From: Apostichopus japonicus
Taxonomy: Eukaryota; Echinodermata; Holothuroidea; Aspidochirotida; Stichopodidae
Length of the DNA: 64,000 nucleotides
Reading direction: 5' to 3'
NCBI RefSeq assembly: GCF_037975245.1
Contig: NC_092563.1
Span: 17,223,594 to 17,287,593, forward strand
The notes under the pieces were generated by a model. The model made no database searches and was not told the DNA's origin. It was given only the letters and a program-made list of their open reading frames with translations. Of the stretch, positions 38,245 to 49,576 are shown in pieces. Position 1 is the first letter of the stretch; each line of letters starts with the position of its first letter. The position numbers and the translations under genes are program-made.

Positions 38245-38597
38245 AGGCATTGAAGACTCGCCCTTTTTCTCTGAAAAAGTTAACTTTCCATTGCTTGCAA
38301 GTGAAGTTTTCTGCTTGTTGCTACAAAATGCAGACAGTAATGAAACGTAATACCTTGTTATCTTTAGCTGGACCAAGCCGAGATGTCCATCGCTGTATCG
38401 TTTTTACACTGTGCTGTGGGTATTGACCACAGCTGTATGTATTGACTGTACACTAGTGTCTAATTACCGACGGTAGCAAGCTCTGTGTGTATTTTCTGGG
38501 ATCGATGGTGGTGTCTTACACTTCTGCAACACCTCATTAGAAACTAGGTCAGATTACCGGCATGAGACGTTTCTTTGTGCGCGAGTCTTCACACCCT
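38245..38597 (+). mobile_element. TTAA-type MITE family C, copy 1
   Basis: Starts AGGCATTGAAGACTCGCC and ends GAGTCTTCACACCCT, so the ends are imperfect inverted repeats sharing GAAGACTCG. It is followed by TTAA at 38598-38601; the left side is TTCA. Two more copies lie at 38862-39205 (inverted) and 46197-46562. TTAA targets are typical of piggyBac-like elements. Confidence 0.8.
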
Positions 38598-38601
38598 TTA
38601 A

Positions 38602-40394
38602 AGTTGTGGTATTAGGTGAAAGGGTGGCATAATAATTAAAGCTCTAACCAGAGAAGGCCTGCAAAGTCAATGGGATTTTACTGTGTAATTTCCTTCACAT
38701 ACAGTTAACTCAATGGAGGTACACTACCAAGATAAGCTTTGCATTTGAAACAACTAATTCTTGCAATTTAGATCTACAGTAAGCATCCTCACATGTTGGG
38801 CCTGATGGGTATTAGTGATATCTATTTCATAGACTGTGTTTGTAGAAATGTCCAAACTTAAATGGAGTGAAAACTCGCGCACAAAGAAACATCTGATGTC
38901 GGTAATCTGAACTAGGTGTAATAGACATGTTAGACACCACCATCGATCCCAGAAAACACACAGCTTGCTACTTTCGGTTATTGACACTAGTGTACACTCA
39001 ATACATGCAGCTACGGTCAATACCGGGCACAACACAGTGTACATAGCAGAGATGGACATCTCAGGTCTAGATAAAAGATAACAAGGTATTACGTTTCATT
39101 ACTGTCTGCATTTTGTAGCAACAAGAAAAAAACTTCACGTGCAAGCAACGGAAAGTTAACTTTTTCAGAGGGCGGCACTCGGTTTGGGGCGAGTCTTCAA
39201 TGCCTTTAAGGAGATGCATACTTACTGTGGTGAAGGCCAAACACAACGTGGCTCTTAAAGAGTGCATCAGTTCTCCCAAGGCATCATGTAAGTGCAGAAC
39301 AGGCTAGGGCGATGGTCTACAACAATGAAGTACTGTGAAATGCTTCTTTTGTTGGGTCCAAGTGCCAGAAGATATGCGCCTCCTTCATGGCTGGGGTGTT
39401 CTTTTCCAAGAATGCATTGATAGTACATCCACTGTGTAAAGCAGTTAACACAAATTGTAATAAATTATTAGAAGAAACCTACAAGATACAATTCAATTTT
39501 TGAATTTCATAAATTGTCTTAGTATTTGCTTTATACTAATTACTCTGAACCTGTAACAATGACATTTGTATAATGAGAAATGGAACACTGGCCCATCAAG
39601 TCTTTGTTCTGAGGTTTAATTGTTCAGTTGCTTAAAGTGATAGTCACAGAATGAAATGGATATGTTTAGCACACAGATGATCAAAACTGCAGGTGCCTCA
39701 GAACAAAGACAAAATACACAAGAAGTTGTAAGATTTTTGTGGTCTCAAATAACATTACATGACTCATTGGTCACATCAAGCAAAATGGCCATTTTTTGAT
39801 AGGTCTGCACAGAGGCAGTGACATCACCATATCAGCCGCTTTGTTTTTGAGCATTGGAGAAATTCATTATATTACAAACCCAGGGCTTCAATTGACATGA
39901 CCAACGGCAAAAAGCCGTCCTGCCCTTGCTGCATGCCCAGGTGCCCCTGAAATTGCGCCTCGCCAACGGCAAAGTTTGCCTTCACACTCTTTATGTTTTG
40001 CTGTCGGTGCCCTGTACGTTGCAAGTAGTACACTAAGTTACACTACAGAGTAACCCCAAAATATTTTAGACGTTTTGTTTGATTCTTCCTTTGCAATGCA
40101 GTAGCTTGATTGGGAGATTTTTTTTCACTATTTCAAGAGCTTCGGCGTACATGCGTATCTATTATATATACAGTACAAACATGAATGTCGTTGAGACCTT
40201 TCTTTATTCTTCCTTCGCAAGGACTTTGCTCTTCAACATTGTTTTTACTGCCACACAGTAAGTCAATGGAACTTCTGCATTGAGTAACTGCATGTGAAGG
40301 AAATTACACAGTAAAATCCCATTGACTTTGTAGGCCTACTCTGGTTAGAGCTTTAATTGTTAGGCCACGTACCCTTTCACTTAATACCACAACT
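38602..40394. mobile_element. Element of 1.8 kb with 120-bp inverted ends
   Basis: The left arm 38602-38718 (AGTTGTGGTATTAGGTGAAA, GCTCTAACCAGAGAAGGCC, TTTTACTGTGTAATTTCC) recurs as its reverse complement at about 40268-40394. TTAA lies at both ends (38598-38601 and 40395-40398). The centre holds one inverted copy of MITE C and about 1 kb of unrecognised sequence (39210-40268), with no transposase frame visible. An alternative is a simple inverted duplication. Confidence 0.6.
38862..39205 (-). mobile_element. TTAA-type MITE family C, copy 2 (inverted)
   Basis: Reverse complement of copy 1 over its length, flanked by TTAA at 38858-38861 and 39206-39209. Together with copy 1 it forms a pair of inverted arms about 265 bp apart. 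Confidence 0.85.
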
Positions 40395-40399
40395 TTAAT

Positions 40400-40950
40400 G
40401 CTTGGGCTGGACAAGGGTACATGCTTAGCCCATTCCACTTAACATTAGCGACAATATACTTTGCATATGGTATTATGTGGTAATGTGTCATTGCAGTTAG
40501 GTTTGCAGATTCTATTGCATGCCAGACACTGCATGCAGAGAGGTCAGTTTACGACCATGGCAGGTCTATTACATAATCACATAACACTTTCTTGGTTGCA
40601 GCATGTTATACTTGGAGGTAATGCAGTAGGTCTTTAAGAAGCTGCTTTGTATTTTCAGTAGACCTAAATCCTCCCACATTAACACATTAAACCGAAAATT
40701 ATCAAACCTTTTCAAACTTAGTGAGAAAGTCCACTGCTTTTATCACTGGCAACTTTGTCACTCCAGCATGGCCATGGTTTGCACTGGCGGTAACAGACAG
40801 CAGCTAGAGTACCAGCAATATGGTAGCAGTTTCTGTGTCCACCTATGAAAAATATAATGTGACACTATATGTTCAGTTAAATGAGTTTATTTTAGGATTT
40901 TTCATAGCAGTGAAAGCTGGAAACATTACCTGAGGTGCTCAGGTTTCCCA
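40400..40950. other. No gene recognised
   Basis: No long frame or clear repeat; borders the 146-bp tandem array. Confidence 0.55.
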
Positions 40951-40954
40951 CAAG

Positions 40955-42235
40955 GGATTGGCATTTCCAGACATTTCTATTAGTGGGGTACCCCTGCCAG
41001 TGGACCCCTAAAATACCGCTCCCCGGCTTATTGACCTAGGTCAGCTCATCAGGTAACCAGTTGAAAACTAATGGAAAATGATTGGCAGGATTCTATATGT
41101 AAGAGATAGGTATTTCCAGTAATTTCTATTAGAGGGGTACCCCTGCCAGTGGACCCCTAAAATGCCCCTTCCTCATTGATCTAGTTCAGCTCATGGGGTA
41201 ACCAGTTGAAATCTACTGGAAAATGATAGGTATCACTCTATATGTAAGGGATGTGCATTTCCAGTAATTTTTATTGGAGGGGTATCCCTGCCAGTGGACC
41301 CCTAAAATACACCTCCCCTCATTGACCTAGGTCAGCTCATAAGTTAACCAGTTGAAAACTACTGGAAAATGATAGGCAGGACTCTATATGTAAGGGATTG
41401 GCATTTCCAGTGATTTCTATTAGTGGGGTACCCCTGCCAGTGGACCCACAATATGCCCCGCCCCTAATTGACCTAGGTCAGCTCATAAGTTAACCAGTTG
41501 AAAACTACTGGAAAATGATAGGCAGGACTCTACATGTAAGAGATAGGTATTTCCAGTAATTTCTATTTAATAGTGGGGTACCCCGGCCACTGGACCCCTA
41601 AAATTCCCCTCCCCTTATTGACCTAGGTCAGCTCATGAGGTAACCAGTTGAAAACTACTGGAAAATGATGGGTATCACTCTATATGTAAGGGATGTGCAT
41701 TTCCAGTAATTTCTATTAGTGGGATACCCCTGCCAGTGGACCCCTAAAATACCCCTCCCTCATTGACCTAGGTCAGCACATAAGGTAACCAGTTGAAAAC
41801 TAATGGAAATGATAGGCAGGACTCTATATGTAAGAGATAGGTATTTCCAGTAATTTCTATTAGTGGGGTACCCCTGCCAGTGGACCCCTAAAATGCCCCT
41901 TCCTCATTGACCAAGATCAGCACATAAGGTAACCAGTTGAAAACTAATGGAAATGATAGGCAGGACTCTATATAAGAGATAGGTATTTCCAGTAATTTCT
42001 ATTAGAGAGGTACCCCTGCCAGTGGACCCCTTAAATACCCCTCCCCTTATTGACCTAGCTAGGTCAGCTCATTAGTGGGCCACCACTGCCAGGGTCCACC
42101 CCCCCCCCCTTACTCACCTTGGTCAGCTTATGGTGTAAGCAATTGAAACTCCTGGAAAATGATAGGTAGGACTCCAGATTTAAGGAGAGTCATATCCAGT
42201 AATTTCTACTGGTGGGGTACCCCTGTCTCTTGTCC
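40955..42235. repeat. 146-bp tandem array, about 9 units
   Basis: The landmark CCCTGCCAGTGGACCC recurs at 40992, 41141, 41286, 41432, 41582 (GGCCACTGG variant), 41728, 41872 and 42014, then degrades near 42087 and 42230. Spacing is 142-150 bp. Units contain TTTCCAGTAATTTCTATTAG, CCTAAAATGCCCC, TGACCTAGGTCAGCTCAT, AACCAGTTGAAAACTA and GGAAAATGATAGG. Confidence 0.95.
41323..41334. promoter_or_regulatory. Nuclear-receptor-like palindrome in the 146-bp array
   Basis: TGACCTAGGTCA is an everted repeat, with no spacer, of the AGGTCA half-site. Identical 12-mers occur at 41032, 41469, 41619 and 41764; at 42051-42066 the form is TGACCTAGCTAGGTCA with a 4-bp spacer. Units near 41177 and 41910 carry degraded versions. 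Binding is not shown; only the motif match is. Confidence 0.5.
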
Positions 42236-42349
42236 CAACATCTCCAACCAGTGTCTCATATTAGATTAAAGCTCACACCCTGAGACTCCCGAAACACCCC
42301 AGATACAGTGTAACCACTCATAGGTGGCCTCAAATGACTGAATACAACC

Positions 42350-42433
42350 TGTGTAGTTATTCAGGAAGTACGTTCGTGACAGTCAATGTTCATTACATTC
42401 AGCAGTTCTCAAGTGGCCTGTTCAAGTTACCGT
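42350..42433. repeat. Dispersed repeat, inverted partner at 56303-56390
   Basis: GTAGTTATTCAGGAAGTACG, TGACAGTCAATGTTCATTAC and AGTTCTCAAGTGGCCTGTTC appear as their reverse complement at about 56303-56390, 14 kb away. Confidence 0.8.
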
Positions 42434-42459
42434 ACCTTACCAAAAAAAAACCACATGAA

Positions 42460-42715
42460 TTTTCCCATGTTTGTAAAGTGTAGAATCCTATGGGATTTTG
42501 GCATGTGGGAAATGAAGTAAAACCCACAGCATACATGTGGGAAATAAAATTATGTGGGTTTCCAAATAATGTGGGAAACAAATCTGTGGGTTTTCAATTG
42601 GCATGTGGGAAATGAATCCTGTGGGTTTTCAAATGATGTGGGGAACAAATCCTGTGGGTTTATCAATTGTGTGAAATGGGAATTGTGGGAAATTGAAATG
42701 TGGGAAATGGAATCC
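42460..42715. repeat. Degenerate GTGGGAAA/GTGGGTTT microsatellite-like tract
   Basis: Alternating ATGTGGGAAATGAA and CCTGTGGGTTTTCAA blocks, about eight times, with variable spacing of 25-35 bp. Confidence 0.8.
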
Positions 42716-43111
42716 TGCAGATTTTAAGATCACATACAGCATGCAATTGATTGTGCTACAGTTGATATATGGTGTAGCTAAGTTAATTTGCTTTTGAACT
42801 GCTGAATAAATAATATAGTCGAGGTCAAATATGCACATACGTGTGTTAGTTACATTGCTGAATGATTTATTTCTATAGAACAAACGAAAAACGTGTAATA
42901 CGAAAGGCATTGGATTTAATGTATCATTAAGATAACCGATAAGAAAAAATTTGGCTTTACTAGTAGGCCTACATATGGACCGTGACATCAAAAAGTTGTT
43001 GAATCACTATTTTCATATAAAACAATAACTTTGGCTAAGTAAAAGTTTGGCTTACGTGGCATGGACGGCAGTTTGTGGAATCAATTCCTACAGCTGTGGC
43101 AGTTCCCAGTG

Positions 43112-43455
43112 CAGTGGCGGAGCTATGGGTATTGGTCAAGGAGAGCGAGAATCCATGGTCTGTAGGGGCCCTTTCGACACTATCTAAGAAATTTTTTGAA
43201 TAAAGATACTTCCTAGATCGCTGGAAATGACCCTTCCCTGGCCTTGCTAATTTGCAGATAAACGAAGAATAAATAGTTGTCACCGCCCAAAAAATGTTAC
43301 AAATGTCAATAGGTAGATGAGAGCGCAATAAAAAAGTAAATAATCGCGAATACGTAAAAGTGGTAAAAAGCTGAAAAGGGCCAGCTGCAGTCCATTTGAG
43401 TCTGTCAGGGGGGGCATCCGCCCCCCCCCCCGGCTGTATGGACGCTCCGCCACTG
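43112..43455 (+). mobile_element. hAT-like MITE family D, copy 1
   Basis: Ends CAGTGGCGGAGC and the complement of CAGTGGCGGAGCG form clear inverted repeats. Flanking 8-mers TCCCAGTG and CCCTAGTA match at 5 of 8 positions, consistent with an old target duplication. It is homologous to the 62442-62862 copy in opposite orientation. A poly-C run lies near its right end. Confidence 0.85.
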
Positions 43456-44460
43456 CCCTAGTAGTTACTTGCCATAATACCACACGGCACGGATATGGTT
43501 CCCAATGAGCTATGTATGGCTACTTTTTAACCATTTAGGTTCACTAATATTTGCAATATAATTGTGATCGATACGGCTAAAGAGTGTTCATGTTCTGTAG
43601 AATGTCTTCAATCGATCAACTATGACGTGTCAACCACTGTTATGTCACGAAAAAAGGAGAGATGAATAAACCTGGAGAACAGTTCCTTGATCTTTGAAAA
43701 ATGCAATAAAATCTTCCTTTTTAGACACTTTTTTTAGTTGTATTTATGACATCATCACAGTGGCCTTGGCCTTGGTCCGCTCAGCCTCTGCGATGACGTC
43801 ATCATCGGTCCTAAATCACATATGTGATCGGCTACCCTCGCATTTATCCCCTATTTGAACACACATTATATACCCACTTTCTACCAACACCTAAGTTGGG
43901 CTCCATAAAAAAAAACGAAAAGTTGATATCTGACATCGTTTTTATGGTTTTGGCGTTAATATATTGCCCGAAAGCACTCTGACCAAATCCCACAGTCAAA
44001 CAGTTCTCTCGTAATCGAGATCATGTTGTATCAATATGGCTGAGTGAGTGTCGGACTAATTGATGCTCGATGGAAAGTCAACTTGACAAGAACAACAAGA
44101 ACATTCTAGATACACGATTTACACGTACCAAATTGGGCTCAGTGAGACCACACTAAAAGTTGATTTGAGATAAAAAGTAAATAAACAATGTACCTGGCAA
44201 CAGGGTGTTTCAGAAGTCAGTGATCTGAGAATCAAGTTTTTGTTTATGGAGCCAAGTATGGCTGTACAAGAAACCAATGGCAAGACACCAAAAACAAGCC
44301 AGTAACAGTTCTAATTAATCTTATCTGTTATATGCTCTCCTCTCATCTTTTAGTTTTTCTGTCATCTTCATCCAGATGATTACCTTTTTTGTGGCAGGAT
44401 ACTTTTTCATTACCAGCTCTGAAAAATAAATGAAAATATGGATCAATTAATGCAGGGGTG
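43456..44460. other. No gene recognised; one CRE-like octamer
   Basis: No gene is visible. TGACGTCA, the full CREB/ATF palindrome, lies at 43794-43801 within GCGATGACGTCATCATCGG. A run of about 18 G follows at 44485. Confidence 0.5.
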
Positions 44461-44519
44461 ATGTCGATTTGCTTTTGAAAGTGTGGGGGGGGGGGGGGGG
44501 GCATTTGACAGGTACATTC

Positions 44520-44690
44520 TAAGACACTATCAGAGCGCCACCATTGGCAGATTTGGCCCAAAATGCCTCCCATATTGCCATAAATGGCACTTCCCAGGCC
44601 TTGGAAGTTGCATCTAAACATTCCTTATTTGAGATCTCATGTTTTAGAAATTAACATTTCCCCAAAATACATTTACTCGGTAAAATCAAC
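44520..44690. repeat. Diverged repeat pair, first member
   Basis: AGAGCGCCACCATTGGCAG, CCCAAAATGCCTCCCATATT, AAATGGCACTTCCCAGGC and TTTGAGATCTCATGTTTTAG resemble 45285-45470 (GCGCCACTATCGATTGG, AAAATGTCTCCCAGATTGC, AAATGACACTTTTCAGGC, GAGATTTCATGTTTCAC). The family was not identified. Confidence 0.6.
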
Positions 44691-45284
44691 TTGAAGGGCC
44701 GGGAAAAAATGACCTATGACACTTTATGAGCTCTGCTTTATTCATTGTTTTACACAGGTAATTAAAGGTGCATATTTTGATAAGGAGAAGCCATATAGGG
44801 AATTTAGGTGTATATTAATTGTTAGATTTGTGTTATCATTATTTGTTTTTTTTATGTTAAAAAAGGCCCTGAAGGAGTGTCCCCTCCTCTTTAGAAAATT
44901 TTCAGAAAAACCCTTGGTGATAATTAGTGTGAAAATATTAATATAGTTTAGAAAATTTAGGTTACCGGTACCTAAATTGTCTAACGACAATCAAGGTTTG
45001 AGTGCCAGGGGTATACTCTTCAAAAACACTCTTTCGTAGGGTTTCAGGTGACAAAAGGTGTGGTGGGACAACATCAGTTTCCCCCTCCCCAATCGACACC
45101 CCTGAATTCATGAACTTTATCACAAATTGTAACATTATTTTGATTTTTGAAAACTACGGTAGTTTTAGTGACATCATGATCTCATTTTCATAATAATAGG
45201 TGCAATTTTCTCCGCTTGTCAATATTTTCGTCCGGTGCTGTTGTCAGTACTAACTAAGCGTGGGTGATGTTGTCAGTACTAACT

Positions 45285-45470
45285 AAGCGGAGCGCCACTA
45301 TCGATTGGTGCGTAGTGTACAAAAAAAATTTAGCCAAAAATGTCTCCCAGATTGCAGGAAATGACACTTTTCAGGCATTTATAAGTTGCATAAATTTTGT
45401 TATTTTGAGATTTCATGTTTCACAAGTTTACAACTTTTTACAATTTTTTTCAGTAAAAACACTTTGTAGG
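45285..45470. repeat. Diverged repeat pair, second member
   Basis: Direct-orientation partner of 44520-44690. The two lie about 770 bp apart and are strongly diverged, so the duplication is old or both are copies of a dispersed family. Confidence 0.55.
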
Positions 45471-45670
45471 AGAAAAGCTGCCAACACCTGACATTTCTTT
45501 ATAAAATCTGATGTATTAATTTTGAACAGGTATAGGCCTCATGTGACCCTTGAAATAGCCCCTGGCATGCTTGAAACCAGGGATCCCTTTACTTGTTAAA
45601 TTAATGGTTGTTCGCAGGTTGGCAGATGCTGTTTGTCTTTCAATTATATATTGCTGCTTGAAATTTGAAT

Positions 45671-45712
45671 CAATTACGTGATTGGCCAGGATATTACTGA
45701 TAATGACGTCAT
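45671..45712. promoter_or_regulatory. CCAAT-box plus CRE module, first of an inverted pair
   Basis: TTACGTGATTGGCCAG (inverted CCAAT) is followed about 25 bp on by TGACGTCATAAG. At 46071-46106 the same two motifs occur in reverse order and orientation. This could be promoter-like, or the ends of an inverted-repeat element. Confidence 0.4.
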
Positions 45713-46070
45713 AAGTTATGACACACATGGCTGAAATCATATGTAAATAATGCCATCCAATCAGTGATCAGTTTACAATTTACGATTTATTTAGGGTTTG
45801 ATTATTTGGTATCATTTAAGATCTTAGATAGGGTAAAATGTCAAAAGCATTCCATCGTTGAATTTCTGCTTTCTGAAATTACTGCATGTATTGTTAGATG
45901 CTCAAAATTCTGTAGCCTACTTACGTGTACCACTGTAATACTTTTGTTTTAAATTTTAGTTAAAGCGTTGAATGTTTGTTAACTTATAATAATAACATTG
46001 TTAGAAAAAATGCACACTTATGTCACAATCGGAAAGATCATACTCTAAAAAACTTGTTTGTTTTAAGGTT

Positions 46071-46106
46071 TTGACGTCATAAGTTTGCTGGCCAATCACG
46101 CAATAT
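46071..46106. promoter_or_regulatory. CRE plus CCAAT-box module, second of an inverted pair
   Basis: TGACGTCATAAG, then CTGGCCAATCACGCAAT. It mirrors 45671-45712 over about 36 bp with a few mismatches and a shorter spacer. Confidence 0.4.
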
Positions 46107-46196
46107 TTCAATAATTTGTAAAAAAGATATATTCAAAATGTAGATTGCAAAGTATATCAATACAATTTAATTATTTTTATGTTAATACCTTTTTAA

Positions 46197-46562
46197 AGGC
46201 ATTGAAGACTCGCCCCAAACCGTGTGCGGCCTTCTGAAAAAGTTAACTCTCTGTTGCTTGCAAGTGATGTTATTTCGTGTCGCTACAAAATGCAGATAGT
46301 ACAGTAATGATGCGTGATACCTTGTTATCTATAGCTGGACCTGAGATGTCCATTGCTGTATTGTTTGTATACTGTGCTGTGGGTATTGACCGCAGCTACA
46401 TGTACTGACTGAACACTAGTGTCTAATTACTGATGGTAAATAGCTGTGTGTGTGTATTTTCTGGGTTCGCTGGTGGTATCTAACACTTCTGTTACACCTC
46501 ATTCGAAACTAGGTCAGATTACCGGCATTAGACGTTTCTTTTTGCACGAGTCTTCACACCCT
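46197..46562 (+). mobile_element. TTAA-type MITE family C, copy 3
   Basis: 366 bp, with ends AGGCATTGAAGACTCG and CGAGTCTTCACACCCT, flanked by TTAA at 46193-46196 and 46563-46566. It is full length and has both target copies, so it sets the ends of the family. Confidence 0.88.
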
Positions 46563-46569
46563 TTAAATG

Positions 46570-47760
46570 TTTTTTAAATGTTACTAATAAAAAGTAAAAG
46601 AAGACTTTAACAGAACTGTATAAGAACACTTAAAATATGGTAAATGTATACACTTGTATTTGAAAGTTATGATTATAACATATAAGCTTTATACAGGTGA
46701 GCTGGATGGGGCTGATATCGGATGGTCTGGATCGGCAAGTTTGAATAGTTTTGCCGATACCGATATTTCGCTGGTAACGGAAATATATTTTGAAACACTT
46801 TGGAAAATTTTCCCAAATAGTAAATGCAATCAATGGTTTTGTACGGGCGGGCGTATACATATCAATTCCTTAGCGCCATTCACTGTGCGGCACGCGAACT
46901 GAGTTCGACCGCCGCAGTTTTAGGCCTATGACTTTACCATATAGACTATTTTCCTACAGCCATAACGTGAAAAGTTTATACCGAAAAAAATTAGTTCAAG
47001 CGGCACTAAACAGAGAAATGTGTTGTCTCTCAAGTTCTGTTATTTTCTTAACATTACAGTTCAAAATTCCATCGGACTTGTCACTTGGGTGATTTACGAT
47101 GCAAGGTTAATAAATATCGAACTCGAAACCCTCATTGATAACACACAGTAAATACTGAAGAAAATCACCATTTGATAGCCGTACTTTGTTTGCGTAACCA
47201 TCCTCTTGAATATTCATTGACAAATTTAGTTCAAGCGGTTTTGGAAAGATTTTTTTCTTAACTTTAAATTGATGTTAAATTCATTTTCATTGGTCACTAT
47301 CTTCAATCGGACCAAGTACAGTCCAATCGAATGTCTTCTAAGAAAAATACAAGTTTCGCTTTCTTCGGTGGGCACGCCGTTACGTAATATGTGTATCCTG
47401 TACTCTGCAATAGGGTACAGCCACGCAATGCACAGTTTTCACCTACAACACCACAGCCAAGATTCGCTTTCAAAACATCATAATTTATCAAACTTAATAT
47501 CATTTTCAAGAAAATTACCGTAGAATATGCATCATTAAATGTTGAAGCAAGTAAGTACCAATTTATTTATCTAATGCAATCCTAATTATATAGAAACACC
47601 GCTTAAGACCCCCCTGATGAATGGAATAGTCCAACCAACTTGCCCGCACAGAGCCACAGGATTTTCGGTCAAAGTGATGAGTCATACGCGTTGGTCAGTG
47701 AGAGGGCTATTTTGAAGGATGTATAGTGTGTATTTTAGAAAGAAAGGAATTGACATGATT
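46570..47760. other. No gene recognised
   Basis: Several frames of 60-84 codons on both strands (46654-46902, 47269-47523, 47303-47509) overlap each other and show no family features. Confidence 0.5.
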
Positions 47761-47812
47761 TGTCCGGGCGGTAACTTTTTGTTTGGGCGCTGACGCACCT
47801 TTTCAGATTTTG

Positions 47813-47831
47813 TCCGGGCGCGGCGCCCGGA
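47813..47831. other. Perfect GC-rich palindrome
   Basis: TCCGGGCGCGGCGCCCGGA is a 9-bp inverted repeat around one base, in AT-rich surroundings. GTCCGGGCGGTAAC and GGGCGCTGACG lie 25-50 bp before it, so this is a local GC-rich repeat cluster. A transposon end is possible. Confidence 0.6.
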
Positions 47832-48004
47832 TAAAACAGCTAATGGAGAACACTGCAGGTGTAATGGCCTGTGTCATTGTTTATCAAAAACATGGGAATA
47901 CAAATGTAGTTTTTTGTCGGACCTCAACTATCACCTGTAAAATAATATTAACTAATCTGAATATTTTTGCCTCAATTATATATTAATTGAAATTAATATG
48001 ACTT

Positions 48005-48241
48005 TCAGTGATTACTCATAAAATTAGAGCCACCTATAGCCATAAATCCCTTCCATGTCATCATGGATAAACTACTCAAATCAAACTCACTTGTTACGGC
48101 ATCTATCTTCCCATTGTTCAACTGCTTCTTATTATCACTGTTGGGTGATTTGCCAGTTAAGGAGGATGTTGCCATGTCCTCCCTGGTAAAAAGTGTTCTC
48201 ATCAAGTTGCAAATAGGATCTCCTGTGGAATTTGAAGGCTT
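48005..48241 (-). CDS. Probable exon encoding a BEN-like domain
   Basis: The minus-strand frame from 48241 runs 78 codons to a stop at 48005-48007. It contains DPICNLMRTLFTREDMATS, then SLTGK, a polar linker, and KKQLNNGKIDAVTSEF and a later Trp. This pattern (an L..LFT.E(E/D)(L/M)A.SSLTGK core, then a helix with KIDAV) matches the BEN domain, an alpha-helical DNA/protein-binding module of chromatin factors. The usual acceptor TTTGTCTTTGCAG would place the exon at 48245 and out of frame; the second AG, in CTAG four bases on, gives phase 0, matching the phase-0 donor of 49181-49314. It may be a terminal exon, or splice out at AG/GTGGCT near 48025. BEN call from pattern only. Confidence 0.5.
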   Translation of the reverse strand, partial: KPSNSTGDPICNLMRTLFTREDMATSSLTGKSPNSDNKKQLNNGKIDAVTSEFDLSSLSMMTWKGFMAIGGSNFMSNH

Positions 48242-48249
48242 CTAGCTGC

Positions 48250-49180
48250 AAAGACAAATTATTTATGTGTTTAGAGCAGCTCTGAAACCAGGAAGCCAAA
48301 AGAGGCAGTTGTGATTCCTTACAGATATTGATGGCCCATTTCCAAGTTTAGTAACAACTTTTTTACTGGCCAAGCATTAATATTCATGAGAAACAGCACC
48401 AAAAGCAATAAGGATCATCTACCCAATATATGCACAACCTATGTACCAGGTATGAATGCAATGTGGCACTGTTGAGAAAAAGTGGTATCATTAAGCTTGG
48501 CATCATACACACATACATGTTGTGACAGCATAGATTTCTTGAACCTTCGGCAAGGAATCTAAAATCTGTTTCCGCATATCAGGGATTGGGGAGGGGGGAT
48601 TGGCTACCACCGAGATATGATGCTGAAATCATCATCATGCAATGATACATCATTAGTGAGGTATGACTTTAGCAGCATGGGTGGGGGGGGACCCTATACT
48701 AGCTAGTACCATTGTGGCTTATACAGTCTATATAATGTTCATACGGTCAATGTATCGTCACAGGAAAGTAAAGATGTACTAATGTCCAAAATTGCCATTT
48801 TGAGATAATTGCATTTAAAGATTTTAATGGAATATAAAATATGCTCAACTTGCTTAAATATATCAAGGTTGCATTATTGTAAAAATTTTAGATTTTGAAC
48901 GTATATGGGGTAATTTAGGGGGGCCTGAAATGAACTTTTATATTTCACAAATATGACATATCCTATGTCCAGGACATAGGATAGTTTATCTTTCCCTGAC
49001 ATGGACATATTAACAGTAATATAAGGTACCTTATCATTTCCCATAAAAAAACTCAATTAAGCCAAAAATGGACTTATGACACCTTTACTTTTCCTGCAAT
49101 AATATGTATCAAGTATGAATCTAATCAAACAGAAGGGGGGGGGGAGGGGTTACCACCGAGAATGATACATTAGTACATAC
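48250..49180 (-). other. Probable intron between two exons
   Basis: AT-rich, without coding signal. It contains two similar G-rich stretches followed by CTACCACCGAGA or TTACCACCGAGA and AATGATACATTAGT-like sequence (about 48580 and 49134), a small dispersed duplication. Confidence 0.4.
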
Positions 49181-49314
49181 CTTATTGCCCTCAACTAAGT
49201 CAGCATTAAAACTGTTTTCAGTTGTTGGGCTGTCTGGGGTTGGAAATGCTTCCCTGCTTGGTGTTGAGGGAGAAACTGGACACCTGTCTAACCTTACAAT
49301 GGCTGCAGGTAATC
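49181..49314 (-). CDS. Probable internal exon, Ser/Thr/Pro-rich linker
   Basis: Clean splice context on the minus strand: acceptor TTTTTCACTTATTAG, donor AAG/GTATGT. The 134-bp exon takes one base from the previous exon and ends in phase 0. The frame reads LPAAIVRLDRCPVSPSTPSR, then EAFPTPDSPTTENSFNADL and VEGNK, typical of a disordered phospho-rich linker with several S/T-P sites. The next exon in transcription order encodes the BEN-like domain in compatible phase. A family assignment from this exon alone is not possible. Confidence 0.55.
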
Positions 49315-49576
49315 CTAATAAGTGAAAAATGATAAAATAATTCAAATTAAATAAATATGAACAGTCCTTTATATCTTTAATCATTGTTAAAGAAGTAGTG
49401 TGTTCCTTTTAATGTGACATGTACAATCCTAGCAGTTACAGAACCCATGAAATGACCAATTAAAAAAATATATATGTGATACAGGCCTTGGTCCAACTTC
49501 CATCGCCATATCTTTACATCAGAAAACAGTGATAAATAAAAGAGGGACATCCAGGTTGGGCGAGGCCTGGGCTGAC

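Noticed and set aside
47813-47831. Bacterial-type terminator hairpin
   Set aside because: The loop is a single base, no T run follows, and the surroundings are eukaryotic.
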